A DNA stretch of 64,000 nt from Flavobacteriaceae bacterium GF1 (GTDB taxonomy: Bacteria > Bacteroidota > Bacteroidia > Flavobacteriales > Flavobacteriaceae): assembly GCA_009797885.1 (NCBI GenBank), contig WNKP01000004.1, positions 248,001-312,000 on the forward strand. The letters run 5' to 3'. The notes under the pieces were generated by a model. The model was given only the letters and a program-made list of their open reading frames with translations, was not told where the DNA came from and did not search any database. Positions 18,957 through 27,860 of the stretch are shown here, piece after piece (the stretch's first letter is position 1; every line of letters starts with the position of its first letter). Position numbers and translations under genes: made by a program.

Positions 18957-19253
18957 ATGCTGATTAGAATCGTAAAATTGTCCTTTAAAGCGGAAAATAT
19001 TTCTAGTTTTGAGCTCCTTTTCGAGGAGACCAAAGAAAAAATACGAAGTTTTGAAGGGTGCATGCATCTGGAGTTATATCGGGATTTGGAGAATCCGACC
19101 ATTTTCTTCACTTATAGCAAGTGGGAAGACGAACGCTATCTGGATTCGTATCGAAAGTCGGATTTCTTCAAAACGGTCTGGGGCCGGACCAAAAAACTAT
19201 TTCAGGACAAACCGGAAGCATGGAGTGTTACCCAATTGGCTTCTTTAGCGTAG
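18957..19253 (+). CDS. ABM-domain protein (putative quinol monooxygenase)
   Basis: 98 residues, an antibiotic-biosynthesis-monooxygenase (dimeric ferredoxin-like) fold: MLIRIVKLSFK strand, EGCMHLELYRDL strand, FFTYSKWEDERYLDSYRKSDFF. Members include YgiN-like quinol monooxygenases and haem-degrading enzymes. Abuts the SAM hydrolase stop and precedes gldF by 6 bp, so it may be part of the same transcript. Catalytic role unproven. Confidence 0.85.
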   Translation: MLIRIVKLSFKAENISSFELLFEETKEKIRSFEGCMHLELYRDLENPTIFFTYSKWEDERYLDSYRKSDFFKTVWGRTKKLFQDKPEAWSVTQLASLA

Positions 19254-19259
19254 AAAAAT

Positions 19260-20000
19260 ATGTTGGCCATTCTTAAAAAAGAGCTTCATTCCTTTTTCAA
19301 CTCACCCATCGGTTATTTGATCCTCTTGCTATTCCTTACCCTCAATGGACTGTTCCTTTGGGTCTTTAGGGGAGGGTTTAACATTTTTGATTACGGTTTC
19401 GCGGATTTGGGCCATTTTTTCCTGCTCGCCCCATGGGTGTTCCTTTTTTTGATTCCGGCCATTACCATGCGTAGTTTCTCTGAGGAAAGGAAACTGGGAA
19501 CATTGGAATTACTGTTGATCAAACCCCTCACCAAAACCAAAATTGTATTGGGTAAGTTTTTTGGGGCATTGAGCGTGGGAGCCATAGCCCTGCTTCCCAC
19601 TTTTATTTACGTGTTTGCCATCTCCGATTTGGGCATTACCGAAGGGAATTACGATATGGGCGTGGTTATAGGTTCCTATTTTGGGGTTTTGTTCCTAATG
19701 GCACTGTATTGCAGTATGGGCATTTTCTCGTCGTCCTTATCCGAGAACCAGATATTCGCCTTTATATTGGGGGCGGCACTTTGTTTTTTGGTCTTTTATG
19801 GTCCTGAAGCCGCTGCTTCATTGACTTCAGATGGAACGACCCAACAACTCATCAAAAAAATTGGGGCCAAGGCCCACTTTGAGGATATCGCCAAAGGAGT
19901 TTTGGATACACGAGATCTTTTTTACTTCTTAAGCCTAACCGCCTTTTTCATCTTTTTGGCTATTGTACGATTGAAAAAAACAAACGCACTCAACTCATGA
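19260..20000 (+). CDS. gldF: Gliding motility ABC transporter permease GldF
   Basis: 246 residues with about six transmembrane helices and the ABC-2-type stretch TMRSFSEERKLGTLELLLIKPL typical of GldF (written in the literature as the conserved EER motif region). Together with GldG and the ATPase GldA it forms an ABC transporter needed for gliding in Flavobacterium johnsoniae. gldA is not adjacent, as is usual. The stop overlaps the gldG start (19997-20000). Confidence 0.94.
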   Translation: MLAILKKELHSFFNSPIGYLILLLFLTLNGLFLWVFRGGFNIFDYGFADLGHFFLLAPWVFLFLIPAITMRSFSEERKLGTLELLLIKPLTKTKIVLGKFFGALSVGAIALLPTFIYVFAISDLGITEGNYDMGVVIGSYFGVLFLMALYCSMGIFSSSLSENQIFAFILGAALCFLVFYGPEAAASLTSDGTTQQLIKKIGAKAHFEDIAKGVLDTRDLFYFLSLTAFFIFLAIVRLKKTNALNS

Positions 20001-21658
20001 AAGGAACAAGTATCATTGGTGGGCTGCTGATCGTTATCGTGATCAATCTGATTTCGAACTATGCCTATCAACGTTTTGACCTCACTGAGGACAAACGTTT
20101 CACCTTATCGAAAGCGGCTTTGGAATCCACTTCACAATTTGATTCCCCCGTTGTGGTGGACATCCTCCTGGAAGGAAGCCTCCCCGGGGAGTTTGCCCGT
20201 TTACAGAACGAAACCGTTCTGCTCCTGGAACAATTTCAATCAAGGAACAAGAACATTGTTTACAACTTGGTGGACCCGTTGAAGGACCCTTCAACAAGGG
20301 AACGGACTATAGGTGACCTTCAAGGGCTTGGCCTAAAACCGGCAAGTGTAACCATTGAGGAAGGGGGGAAAATGACCCAGGAACTGGTTTTTCCCTGGGC
20401 TATGGTCAACCATGGGAACAAAACCGTAAAAGTTTCGCTCCTTAAGAACAAATTGGGTGCTTCTTCCGAGGACAGGATCAACAATTCGGTTCAAAACCTG
20501 GAATATGCGTTTGCCGATGCCTTTAAAAAAATAGGACTTACCCAAAGGAAGAAAATTGCCGTACTAAAAGGGAACGGGGAACTTGATGATCGATACATCG
20601 CCGATTTTTTAACGGGCCTTAAGGAGTATTACAATATTGGGGCCATTACCCTGGATTCCACCAAAAACCATCCGGAAAGGGTATTGGAACAGCTTTTGGG
20701 GTTTGATCTGGCTTTGATCGCAAAACCGACCGAAGCCTTTACGGAAGTTGAAAAATATGTTTTGGACCAGTACATTGTGAAAGGGGGAAAGTCCCTTTGG
20801 CTTGTTGACCAGGTGGCCATGGAACTGGATAGCCTGTTCAATGAAAGGGGAAGTAATGTAGCCGTGCGTAGGGATTTGAACCTGGACGATTTTTTCTTTA
20901 AATACGGGCTACGGATCAATCCTGTCTTGGTCAATGATCTTTACAATACGCCCATTGTGTTGGCCAATGGTGAGGCCAACGACTCACAGTACAATCCCCT
21001 ACCCTGGGTTTTTCATCCCATGATTTTTTCCAAGGACAACCATCCCATTACCAATAACATGGAAGCAGTGCGATTGCAATTTGCAAATGCCATTGACACC
21101 TTGGTAAATGCCAATACCAAAACCGTTCTCCTGCAATCCTCTCCCCTATCCAAGGTGGAAGGTGTTCCCCAACAAATTGGTTTTGATCGACTCAACGCAC
21201 CCTTGGACAAGGAAGCCTACCCTCCAAATCCCGGCTTTCCCGTGGCGGTACTTTTGGAAGGGAAATTCAACTCGGCCTATGTGAATCGGATCAAACCCTT
21301 TACACTAAAAAACCCCATTGAAAATGGGGATTCCAACAAAATGATTGTTATTGCGGACGGGGATATCATTAAGAACCAATTGCAGCAAGGTAGGCCGTTG
21401 GAACTGGGGTATGATAAATGGACCAACAGCTTCTATGGAAATAAGGAATTTCTGGTCAATTGTGTCAATTATTTGCTGGATGATGACGGATTTATAAACA
21501 TCAGAAACAAAAATGTGGCGATTCCGTTATTGGATGCGGAAAAAGTGGTGGGGACCAAAACCAAATGGCAACTCCTAACTATTGGAATACCAATACTTTT
21601 GGTGGTTTTGGGTGGCCTGGTCCAAAACTACCTAAGAAAGCGAAGATTTGCGGCTTAA
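19997..21658 (+). CDS. gldG: Gliding motility ABC transporter substrate-binding-like protein GldG
   Basis: 553 residues: an N-terminal membrane anchor (about 5-25), a long periplasmic portion with GldG/IFT52-like domains, and a C-terminal transmembrane helix (about 525-545) followed by LRKRRF. It shares a 4-bp overlap with gldF. Its function depends on GldF and GldA; its presence marks the organism as a probable glider or at least a carrier of the gliding gene set. Confidence 0.94.
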   Translation: MKGTSIIGGLLIVIVINLISNYAYQRFDLTEDKRFTLSKAALESTSQFDSPVVVDILLEGSLPGEFARLQNETVLLLEQFQSRNKNIVYNLVDPLKDPSTRERTIGDLQGLGLKPASVTIEEGGKMTQELVFPWAMVNHGNKTVKVSLLKNKLGASSEDRINNSVQNLEYAFADAFKKIGLTQRKKIAVLKGNGELDDRYIADFLTGLKEYYNIGAITLDSTKNHPERVLEQLLGFDLALIAKPTEAFTEVEKYVLDQYIVKGGKSLWLVDQVAMELDSLFNERGSNVAVRRDLNLDDFFFKYGLRINPVLVNDLYNTPIVLANGEANDSQYNPLPWVFHPMIFSKDNHPITNNMEAVRLQFANAIDTLVNANTKTVLLQSSPLSKVEGVPQQIGFDRLNAPLDKEAYPPNPGFPVAVLLEGKFNSAYVNRIKPFTLKNPIENGDSNKMIVIADGDIIKNQLQQGRPLELGYDKWTNSFYGNKEFLVNCVNYLLDDDGFINIRNKNVAIPLLDAEKVVGTKTKWQLLTIGIPILLVVLGGLVQNYLRKRRFAA

Positions 21659-21697
21659 GTGTTGATAACTAAGTTTCCTAAGCCAGCAGTTTTAAAA

Positions 21698-21705
21698 TAT
21701 ATTTG
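21698..21705 (+). promoter_or_regulatory. Candidate -7 element of the dnaN promoter
   Basis: TATATTTG fits the Bacteroidota -7 consensus TAnnTTTG, 65 bp before the dnaN ATG at 21771. No TTG is visible at the usual -33 spacing, so only half of the promoter is supported. Confidence 0.45.
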
Positions 21706-21770
21706 TCTTTACCCGCTAGCGGTTTTTGGCCATGCGGATCAAGCATACATTTACCTAGAAAATACTATTG

Positions 21771-22889
21771 ATGAAATTTATTGTATCCAGCTCCTATTTA
21801 CTCAAGCAATTACAGGTTTTGGGGGGCGTAATCAACTCGAGCAATACCCTTCCGATCCTGGATAACTTTTTGTTCGATTTAAGGCAAACCAAACTCATTG
21901 TATCGGCATCCGACCTGGAGACCACCATGAGTTCCGTTCTAGAGGTAGATTCAGAATCCGAGGGGCTCATTGCCGTGCCCGCCCGATTATTGTTGGATAC
22001 TTTAAAAACGTTTCCGGAGCAGCCCTTGACTTTTGTGGTAGCGGATAACAATACGGTTGAGATAAGTTCCAATCACGGTAAATACGCCCTTGCCTATGCC
22101 GATGGAAATGAGTTTCCAAAGGCGGTGGAATTGACCAATCCCAGCACTACGACCGTTTTAGGTGATATTCTGGCCACAGCCATATCGAAAACTATTTTTG
22201 CCGCTGGAAATGACGACTTGCGACCTGTTATGAGCGGGGTATTCTTCCAATTTTCACCAGAGAGCCTAACCTTTGTTTCCACGGATGCCCATAAACTGGT
22301 CAAATATTCACGTACGGATATCAGCGCATCCGAAGTAGCGGAATTCATTATGCCCAAGAAACCCCTTAATCTCTTAAAAGGGATTTTGGCAGGTTCCGAG
22401 TCCGATGTTACCATAGAGTATAACGAAAGTAACGCCAAGTTTACTTTTGATGAGACTGAATTGATCTGTCGGTTGATTGATGGAAAGTATCCCAATTATG
22501 AAGCGGTGATTCCCAAGGAGAATCCCAATAAACTCTCGATATCCAGAAATCAGTTTCTGAGTTCGGTAAGAAGGGTTTCCATCTTTTCCAACAAAACAAC
22601 ACACCAGATACGTTTAAAGATTGCGGGTGCGGAGCTCAATATTTCTGCGGAGGATGTGGATTACAGCAATAAGGCGGAAGAACGGCTAAGCTGTTCTTAT
22701 CAGGGGGATGATATGCAGATAGGGTTCAATTCCCGATTTTTGGTAGAAATGCTGAACAACTTGTCCTCTGAAGATGTTGCCTTGGAAATGAGCCTCCCCA
22801 ACAGGGCAGGGATTTTAACCCCCTCGGATGGTTTGGACGAAGGAGAGCAGGTCACCATGCTGGTGATGCCCGTAATGCTCAATAACTAA
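21771..22889 (+). CDS. dnaN: DNA polymerase III beta subunit (sliding clamp)
   Basis: 372 residues from ATG 21771; a TTG codon directly before it also lies in frame but is not needed. The three-fold clamp domain pattern is present, starting MKFIVSSSYLLKQLQ and ending with the clamp C-terminus VTMLVMPVMLNN. It is the processivity factor of the replicase. It lies downstream of gldG with its own candidate promoter, and is followed by a strong bidirectional terminator. Confidence 0.97.
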   Translation: MKFIVSSSYLLKQLQVLGGVINSSNTLPILDNFLFDLRQTKLIVSASDLETTMSSVLEVDSESEGLIAVPARLLLDTLKTFPEQPLTFVVADNNTVEISSNHGKYALAYADGNEFPKAVELTNPSTTTVLGDILATAISKTIFAAGNDDLRPVMSGVFFQFSPESLTFVSTDAHKLVKYSRTDISASEVAEFIMPKKPLNLLKGILAGSESDVTIEYNESNAKFTFDETELICRLIDGKYPNYEAVIPKENPNKLSISRNQFLSSVRRVSIFSNKTTHQIRLKIAGAELNISAEDVDYSNKAEERLSCSYQGDDMQIGFNSRFLVEMLNNLSSEDVALEMSLPNRAGILTPSDGLDEGEQVTMLVMPVMLNN

Positions 22890-22914
22890 TTGAAGTTCAG
22901 AAGGTCAAATAGCA

Positions 22915-22941
22915 AAAAGTCAAGGGAATCCCTTGACTTTT
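22915..22941. terminator. Bidirectional intrinsic terminator between dnaN and the DUF4870 gene
   Basis: AAAAGTCAAGGGA then TCCCTTGACTTTT with a single base between them, so the hairpin is G/C-cored and flanked by A and T runs on both sides. It is 26 bp past the dnaN stop and just after the stop of the convergent gene at 22946. Confidence 0.85.
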
Positions 22942-22945
22942 CCTT

Positions 22946-23305
22946 TTATAAAAACTTAATGGTCAAAAAGTAGGACGGTGGTTCCCCATTGGCCGCTTTC
23001 ACGGCATTTGCAATGGGCAAAACAAAGCCCAATATCCCCACTCCCAATAACGTTAGTAGTCCCAATCCCAAAAGGAGGATTGCCGGAATACTCAGGATAA
23101 TATAAAGCAAAAGGCTTAATTGCAGGTTAATGATGGATCTTCCATGTTCATCCATGCCTTCCACACTTTTCCTGGAGGTCAACCAAATAATGAGTGGCAC
23201 CAAAAAACCTCCAAAGCCCGTAATATAATGCAACAGCTGTGACAAGTGCGTAATGGCCAGCAGCCTATTGTCTTTTCGTAAAACCGTAGTATTGACTAAT
23301 TCCAT
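22946..23305 (-). CDS. DUF4870 membrane protein
   Basis: 119 residues from the ATG at 23303-23305; eleven more codons are open upstream. It has three hydrophobic helices with the family pattern LLAITHLSQLLHYITGFGGFLVPLIIW in the first half, SINLQLSLLLYIILS in the middle and GFVLPIANAVKAANGE near the end. DUF4870 proteins are small inner-membrane proteins of unknown function. Divergent from mnmE. Confidence 0.85.
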   Translation of the reverse strand: MELVNTTVLRKDNRLLAITHLSQLLHYITGFGGFLVPLIIWLTSRKSVEGMDEHGRSIINLQLSLLLYIILSIPAILLLGLGLLTLLGVGILGFVLPIANAVKAANGEPPSYFLTIKFL

Positions 23306-23373
23306 TTTATTATGATTGATGTATTTATATGTAGTCATTTTTAAGCAAATGTTACATCGGACTGGCTAATTTG

Positions 23374-23381
23374 TAATTTTG
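23374..23381 (+). promoter_or_regulatory. Candidate -7 element of the mnmE promoter
   Basis: TAATTTTG matches TAnnTTTG, only 5 bp before the mnmE ATG (23387), so the message would be leaderless or nearly so. A weak TTA lies at the -33 position (23352). Confidence 0.45.
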
Positions 23382-23386
23382 CTGCC

Positions 23387-24757
23387 ATGTTTCAAGAAGA
23401 TAACATTATTGCATTGGCAACGGCCGCAGGTATTGGGGCCATTGCCGTAATTCGCATATCCGGTCCAAACGCCATTGAAATCGTCGCCAACAAGTTTCAG
23501 GCCGTCGGCAAAAAAAGCTTGGAAGCCCAAAAAAGCCATACCGTACACTTGGGCCATATTGTGGAAAATGACACCGTTATCGATCAGGTGTTGGTATCGA
23601 TTTTTAAGGGTCCCAATTCCTATACCGGTGAAAATGTGGTGGAAATATCATGCCATGGTTCGCCCTATATCCAACAAAAGTTGATTCAGCTGTTCTTAAA
23701 AAATGGTTGTAGGATGGCAACTCCGGGGGAATTCACGCTCCGTGCCTTTCTGAATGGAAAAATGGATTTGAGTCAGGCAGAGGCGGTAGCCGATTTAATT
23801 GCAAGCGATAGCGAGGCCTCCCATCAAATTGCCATACAACAAATGCGTGGTGGTTTTAGCAATGAAATCCAACACCTACGTGAAGAACTCTTGAATTTTG
23901 CATCGCTCATTGAATTGGAACTGGATTTTTCACAGGAAGATGTGGAATTTGCGGATAGAAGCCAGTTCAATGAATTGTTGACCCGAATTGTCCATGTCCT
24001 GGAGCGACTGATCGATTCCTTTGCCCTGGGCAACGTTATTAAAAATGGAATTCCCGTGGCCATTGTGGGCGAACCCAATGTGGGCAAATCCACCTTATTG
24101 AATGCGCTTCTAAATGAGGAAAGGGCCATAGTAAGTGCCATCGCGGGAACCACCCGGGATACGGTTGAAGATCAAATTGCCATTGGCGGAATTACTTTTA
24201 GGTTCATTGATACCGCTGGAATTCGGGATACCCAGGACCATGTTGAAAAAATAGGCATTGAGCGGGCCTATGAAAAAATAGAGCAGGCTGCTTTGGTGTT
24301 CTATCTCATTGATGCCAAGAGTAATCGACAGCAAGAAATAAAGAATCTTCAAGAAAAATATCCGGATAAAAAAATTCTGGTCATTGCCAATAAAATTGAT
24401 GGGGCCACAGCATCCCAACGCAACTTCCTCAAGGCGAACCATACCAATCTATCCCTGATTTCCGCTAAGTTTGGTGATGGTATCGATGATTTAAAAGATA
24501 TGCTCTTGCAACTCACCAATACGGGGGAATTGGGTAAAAACGATACCATCATCACCAATTCGAGGCACTACGATGCGCTCTTAAAAGCCTTGGAAGCCAT
24601 TCAAAAGGTCAAAGAAGCCCTTGCTGAGGGGTTGGCCAGTGACCTTATGGCCATTGATATCCGGGAAGCACTGTTCCATTTAGGGGAAATTACGGGCAGT
24701 GTCACTACCGATGATCTGTTGGGGAATATCTTTTCGAATTTTTGTATTGGGAAATAA
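23387..24757 (+). CDS. mnmE: tRNA uridine-5-carboxymethylaminomethyl modification GTPase MnmE
   Basis: 456 residues. It has an N-terminal folate-binding domain (about 1-120), a helical domain, and an inserted G domain with GEPNVGKSTLL, DTAGIRDT and NKID. It ends in the invariant CIGK, whose cysteine is needed for wobble-uridine modification together with MnmG. Intact and full length. The accessory region begins directly after its stop. Confidence 0.97.
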   Translation: MFQEDNIIALATAAGIGAIAVIRISGPNAIEIVANKFQAVGKKSLEAQKSHTVHLGHIVENDTVIDQVLVSIFKGPNSYTGENVVEISCHGSPYIQQKLIQLFLKNGCRMATPGEFTLRAFLNGKMDLSQAEAVADLIASDSEASHQIAIQQMRGGFSNEIQHLREELLNFASLIELELDFSQEDVEFADRSQFNELLTRIVHVLERLIDSFALGNVIKNGIPVAIVGEPNVGKSTLLNALLNEERAIVSAIAGTTRDTVEDQIAIGGITFRFIDTAGIRDTQDHVEKIGIERAYEKIEQAALVFYLIDAKSNRQQEIKNLQEKYPDKKILVIANKIDGATASQRNFLKANHTNLSLISAKFGDGIDDLKDMLLQLTNTGELGKNDTIITNSRHYDALLKALEAIQKVKEALAEGLASDLMAIDIREALFHLGEITGSVTTDDLLGNIFSNFCIGK

Positions 24758-24948
24758 GGAAAGTAGTAAAGATGGTTCCTGAATTGGAAATCGGATAAAT
24801 TCCTCCTAGAGCAATTCTATAAGTGTCCCATAAAAGGTCAATTAACGGTACTACTAGTAAAGACCAAGTATGGGACTTATACCTTTAGTGAATATTCAAT
24901 TCAGAGTTTTGTCCTTTAAATCGGCTGTTTTATGAGTCTATTCGATTA

Positions 24949-25125
24949 TTAAAAAGGACTAGCAACATTTAACAAAGTAGTTTCGGTGACCTAGATGTAG
25001 ACTGCGTTCGCCTTAATAGAGTTGTGCCCAAAACTTTTTAGATGACCCTGATATCTATGCCATTTTCCAATAACCGCGTTCCGTAGCTATGCCACAAGGC
25101 ATGCGTATACCTCTTAACAAACGGT
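24949..25125 (-). pseudogene. Decayed C-terminal fragment of a tyrosine recombinase (integrase)
   Basis: The minus strand translates as KRYTHALWHSYGTRLLENG, then IDIRVI, a TAA, KVLG, and after a one-base loss in a G run HNSIKANAVYI, a TAG, VTETTLLNVASPF. This is the catalytic end of a XerCD/IntI-class recombinase: the HxxH/R box (ALRHSYATHLLE in intact homologues), LLGHxS, the tyrosine of xYTHV (here AVYI) and the terminal SPxD. Two nonsense codons and one frameshift make it non-functional. No N-terminal part is seen. It abuts the truncated S41 gene in the opposite orientation. Confidence 0.75.
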
Positions 25126-25404
25126 TTGTGCATGTCTTCTTGCGCAGATTTTGTTACGGTTCTTTCAAGCAATAAAAAAGCTAAGGTCATTGGGCAAGAA
25201 ACTGGTGGTGGTTATAAAGGAAACACAAGCGGCGTGATGCCCGAGGAAGCTGTAAATGAGTTTATGTCCGTGACCATTCCATTACAGAAATATATCAATT
25301 ATGTAGATTCCATGAAAAACTTTGACGGAAGAACAATTCCCAACTACATTGTCAAACACACTGTTGACAGTTGGATTGAAGAAGAGGATTTAGAAATTGA
25401 ATAG
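25087..25404 (+). pseudogene. Truncated S41 (C-terminal processing) peptidase, C-terminal end only
   Basis: From about 25105 the frame reads VYLLTNGLCMSSCADFVTVL followed by GQETGGGYKGNTSG, the region around the nucleophile and the glycine-rich stretch of S41 peptidases, to a natural stop at 25404. A TAG at 25084 closes the frame upstream. The PDZ-like and N-terminal parts are missing, so roughly three quarters of the gene is lost. The break coincides with the integrase remnant, suggesting an insertion or recombination event there. Confidence 0.72.
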
Positions 25405-25459
25405 GTCAAAATGCTCTTAAAAAATCGTAATTTAAAACACTAACTTTTTATAAATTCTT

Positions 25460-26590
25460 ATGCGCCACTTTATTTTAATGGCTGCTATATTAGCCTCAAC
25501 TTCAATTTGTTCCCAAAATGCAAGTTTAAAAAATCGTATTGACATCGAATACAATGAATTTTCCACAGCATTGGATTCCTTAAGAGTAGCGCAACACATT
25601 CCTGGACTTGCTGCTGCGATTGTAAAAGACCAAGAGCTAGTATGGTCTAAAGGCTTTGGGAGTTCACACTTTGATACTGGCGATGGTTTAGAATTCAAAA
25701 AGGTAACCCCAGAAACCCCATTTTGGATTGCTTCAGTTACAAAGACCTTTGTTGGTCTTTCTTTTCTTCAACTTGAAGAAGAAGGTATTGTAAACCTCAA
25801 TGCTTTCATTAACGATATGCCCGGTTGGAGTGAATTTTGCGGTTGGCTGTCAAATTCGCCTATTGTTTTTGGTAAAGACCTGCGCTGTGCTTCGGAAATA
25901 ACAATAAAAAATATTCTTAATCACACTGTTAATGGTGAACCAGGAACTCAATTTTTATATAACCCTTTGATGTATTCGAGACTCTCTAGGTATTTGGAAT
26001 ATGTTTACGGAAATCCTATTTCAGCTGCTGAGACAGGGCACAACAAACTAGCCCAACATATTGAAAAAAGAATTCTTGGTCCAGCAGGAATGACCAGAAC
26101 GATGTCCAGTCAATGGCAAAGCGAAAAGGCATCGGTATTTTTTGATATGTCAGATGGATACAAGTACAAAGACGGAAGATACCGTACTTTAATGGCTCCT
26201 GAAAGACACCTTGCAGGAGGAGCAGGTATCGTTTCAACAGTTAATGACCTTGCAAAATATGACATTGCATTGGATAATGGTTTGCTTGCTTCTGATGAAG
26301 TAATGAAAAAGCTTTGGTCGCCAGCTACTGCACCCGACGGTGCCGAATTGCCCTATGCTTTTGGTTGGTATGTGCAGCAGTATAACGGGGAAAACCTAAT
26401 ATGGCACGCTGGTTGGGATGAAGAAGCAGGGTTTACAGCGCTTTACCTAAAGGTTCCCAATGAAAATATAACTCTAATTATTCTAGCGAATAGTGAAGGT
26501 ATGTGGTGGGGAAACCCTTTAGACAGTGCAGAAGTAGAACAGTCATTATTTGCAAAATTATTTCTTGACATATTTCTTTTGAACGATTAA
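25460..26590 (+). CDS. Secreted serine hydrolase, beta-lactamase/PBP class C fold
   Basis: 376 residues with a signal peptide (about 1-18, ending ICSQ). The nucleophile motif SxxK is SVTK (S92, K95). A tyrosine motif lies near YSRLSRYLE and a late HAGWDEEAGF replaces the usual HxG/KTG. This is the class C beta-lactamase-related esterase/peptidase family; true beta-lactamase activity is not implied. By eye its base composition is more AT-rich than the flanking core genes. It follows the S41 remnant by 55 bp. Confidence 0.88.
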   Translation: MRHFILMAAILASTSICSQNASLKNRIDIEYNEFSTALDSLRVAQHIPGLAAAIVKDQELVWSKGFGSSHFDTGDGLEFKKVTPETPFWIASVTKTFVGLSFLQLEEEGIVNLNAFINDMPGWSEFCGWLSNSPIVFGKDLRCASEITIKNILNHTVNGEPGTQFLYNPLMYSRLSRYLEYVYGNPISAAETGHNKLAQHIEKRILGPAGMTRTMSSQWQSEKASVFFDMSDGYKYKDGRYRTLMAPERHLAGGAGIVSTVNDLAKYDIALDNGLLASDEVMKKLWSPATAPDGAELPYAFGWYVQQYNGENLIWHAGWDEEAGFTALYLKVPNENITLIILANSEGMWWGNPLDSAEVEQSLFAKLFLDIFLLND

Positions 26591-26646
26591 CAACACGACT
26601 TCGGCCATGTCAATGTTATGTGAGATTAAAAAATATCCTGTAAAGA

Positions 26647-27534
26647 ATGAAGATTATTAAATCAATTTTGACTTTGATATTAGCTCTTAAAACTTTGGGA
26701 GTTTACTCGCAAAGCGATGAATATCCATATCCTTCATTAAGTCCTAAAGGAATAATAAATCAAACTGTTGGAAATACAATTATCACAATAGAATACGAAA
26801 GACCTTCGGCTCGAAAAAGAGAAGTTTTTGGGAACTTAGTTCCTTGGAATAAAGTTTGGCGAACAGGTGCTGGACATTGTACAAAAATCAGTTTTGACAA
26901 AAATGTCATTGTCGGCGGACAGAGCATTAATGCTGGAAAGTACTCTCTTTTCACAATACCAAACGAAAAAGAATGGATTGTAATCATTAACAAGGACTCA
27001 ACCCTTTACGGGAGCTACAACTATGACTTGAATAAGGACGTTGCAAGATTTATTAGCATTCCCGAAAAAACAAATCGATTCTATGAAACTCTGAATTTTG
27101 ATATTGAAATCATATCGAACAATGCGAAAATTTTTATTTCTTGGGCACACACCCAATTAAGTTTTGATGTAGAAACCACTACAGATGATAATTTAAACGA
27201 CTTTATAACAAAGGAGCTTTTTACAAGAAAGAATAAGGAATCAAACATTTATGCAGGTGCATCAGAATACCTATTTTATAAAGGTGACAATTTAACTAAC
27301 GCCATAAAACTTGCTGACATCGCCATCGGACTAGATGCAAATAATGGTTGGGCAAGAAGTTTAAAAGTCAGGATTTTTGAAACCCTGAAATTATATGACA
27401 AAGCAATCAATGAAATCAATTTGGCAATTCAAAACATAAATTCAAGATATTATAGGGATAAAACCGAAAAAGAAAACGAACTGAGCCAATTCAAAAAGGA
27501 TTTGGACAGGATAAAAAAGTTAAAAGAAAAATAA
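26647..27534 (+). CDS. DUF2911 secreted protein with C-terminal TPR-like part
   Basis: 295 residues with a signal peptide (about 1-22, ending YSQ). The DUF2911 core shows SPKGIINQTVGNTIITIEYERPSARKR, in two pieces, then GNLVPWNKVWRTGAG and AGKYSLFTIP (about 30-160). The last 100 residues are helical with TPR-like spacing (LADIAIGLDANNGWARSLK). DUF2911 function is unknown. The gene is a stand-alone unit, followed directly by a large palindromic element (27548-27662). Confidence 0.88.
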   Translation: MKIIKSILTLILALKTLGVYSQSDEYPYPSLSPKGIINQTVGNTIITIEYERPSARKREVFGNLVPWNKVWRTGAGHCTKISFDKNVIVGGQSINAGKYSLFTIPNEKEWIVIINKDSTLYGSYNYDLNKDVARFISIPEKTNRFYETLNFDIEIISNNAKIFISWAHTQLSFDVETTTDDNLNDFITKELFTRKNKESNIYAGASEYLFYKGDNLTNAIKLADIAIGLDANNGWARSLKVRIFETLKLYDKAINEINLAIQNINSRYYRDKTEKENELSQFKKDLDRIKKLKEK

Positions 27535-27547
27535 CCACACATACAAA

Positions 27548-27662
27548 GATGGCTATAAGTAATTGCTATATATTGCTTATTTCTGAAAATCCGCAGGGAT
27601 TTTCAGTTTTGTGTGTATTTGCAAAGTTAACCGCTAAACCACGCAACTGCCCATAGCAGAGA
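27548..27662. repeat. Large imperfect palindrome with perfect core hairpin (attC-like?)
   Basis: The core is CTGAAAATCC (27583-27592), GCAG, GGATTTTCAG (27597-27606). Outside it, GGCTATAAGTAATTGC (27551-27566) is partly complementary to GCAACTGCCCATAGC (27644-27658). It starts 14 bp after the DUF2911 stop. From general familiarity, elements with this wording (CCGCAGGGATTTTC ... CCACGCAACTGCCC) recur behind single genes in Bacteroidota. The layout recalls integron attC sites, but canonical attC core boxes are not clear. Confidence 0.55.
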
Positions 27663-27860
27663 CAGATATCATTGTACTAAAGGATTTGAAACTTTTCGTA
27701 TCAGATAGAAGTTTTTATGTGGATAACCATATTACATGGAAAATTTGTTGGTTTTATAAAATCAACCTTACGAATCTACAGTGAATTCCACAAGATTTAT
27801 GATAATCCTTCATTCATAAGCAACCTTTTCTATTTCGTTTATCTTTTAAAAAAAAGAAAA

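Noticed and set aside
25460-26590. True antibiotic-resistance beta-lactamase
   Set aside because: The fold and SxxK are shared by many esterases and peptidases; the rest does not match a resistance enzyme and the late KTG box is replaced.
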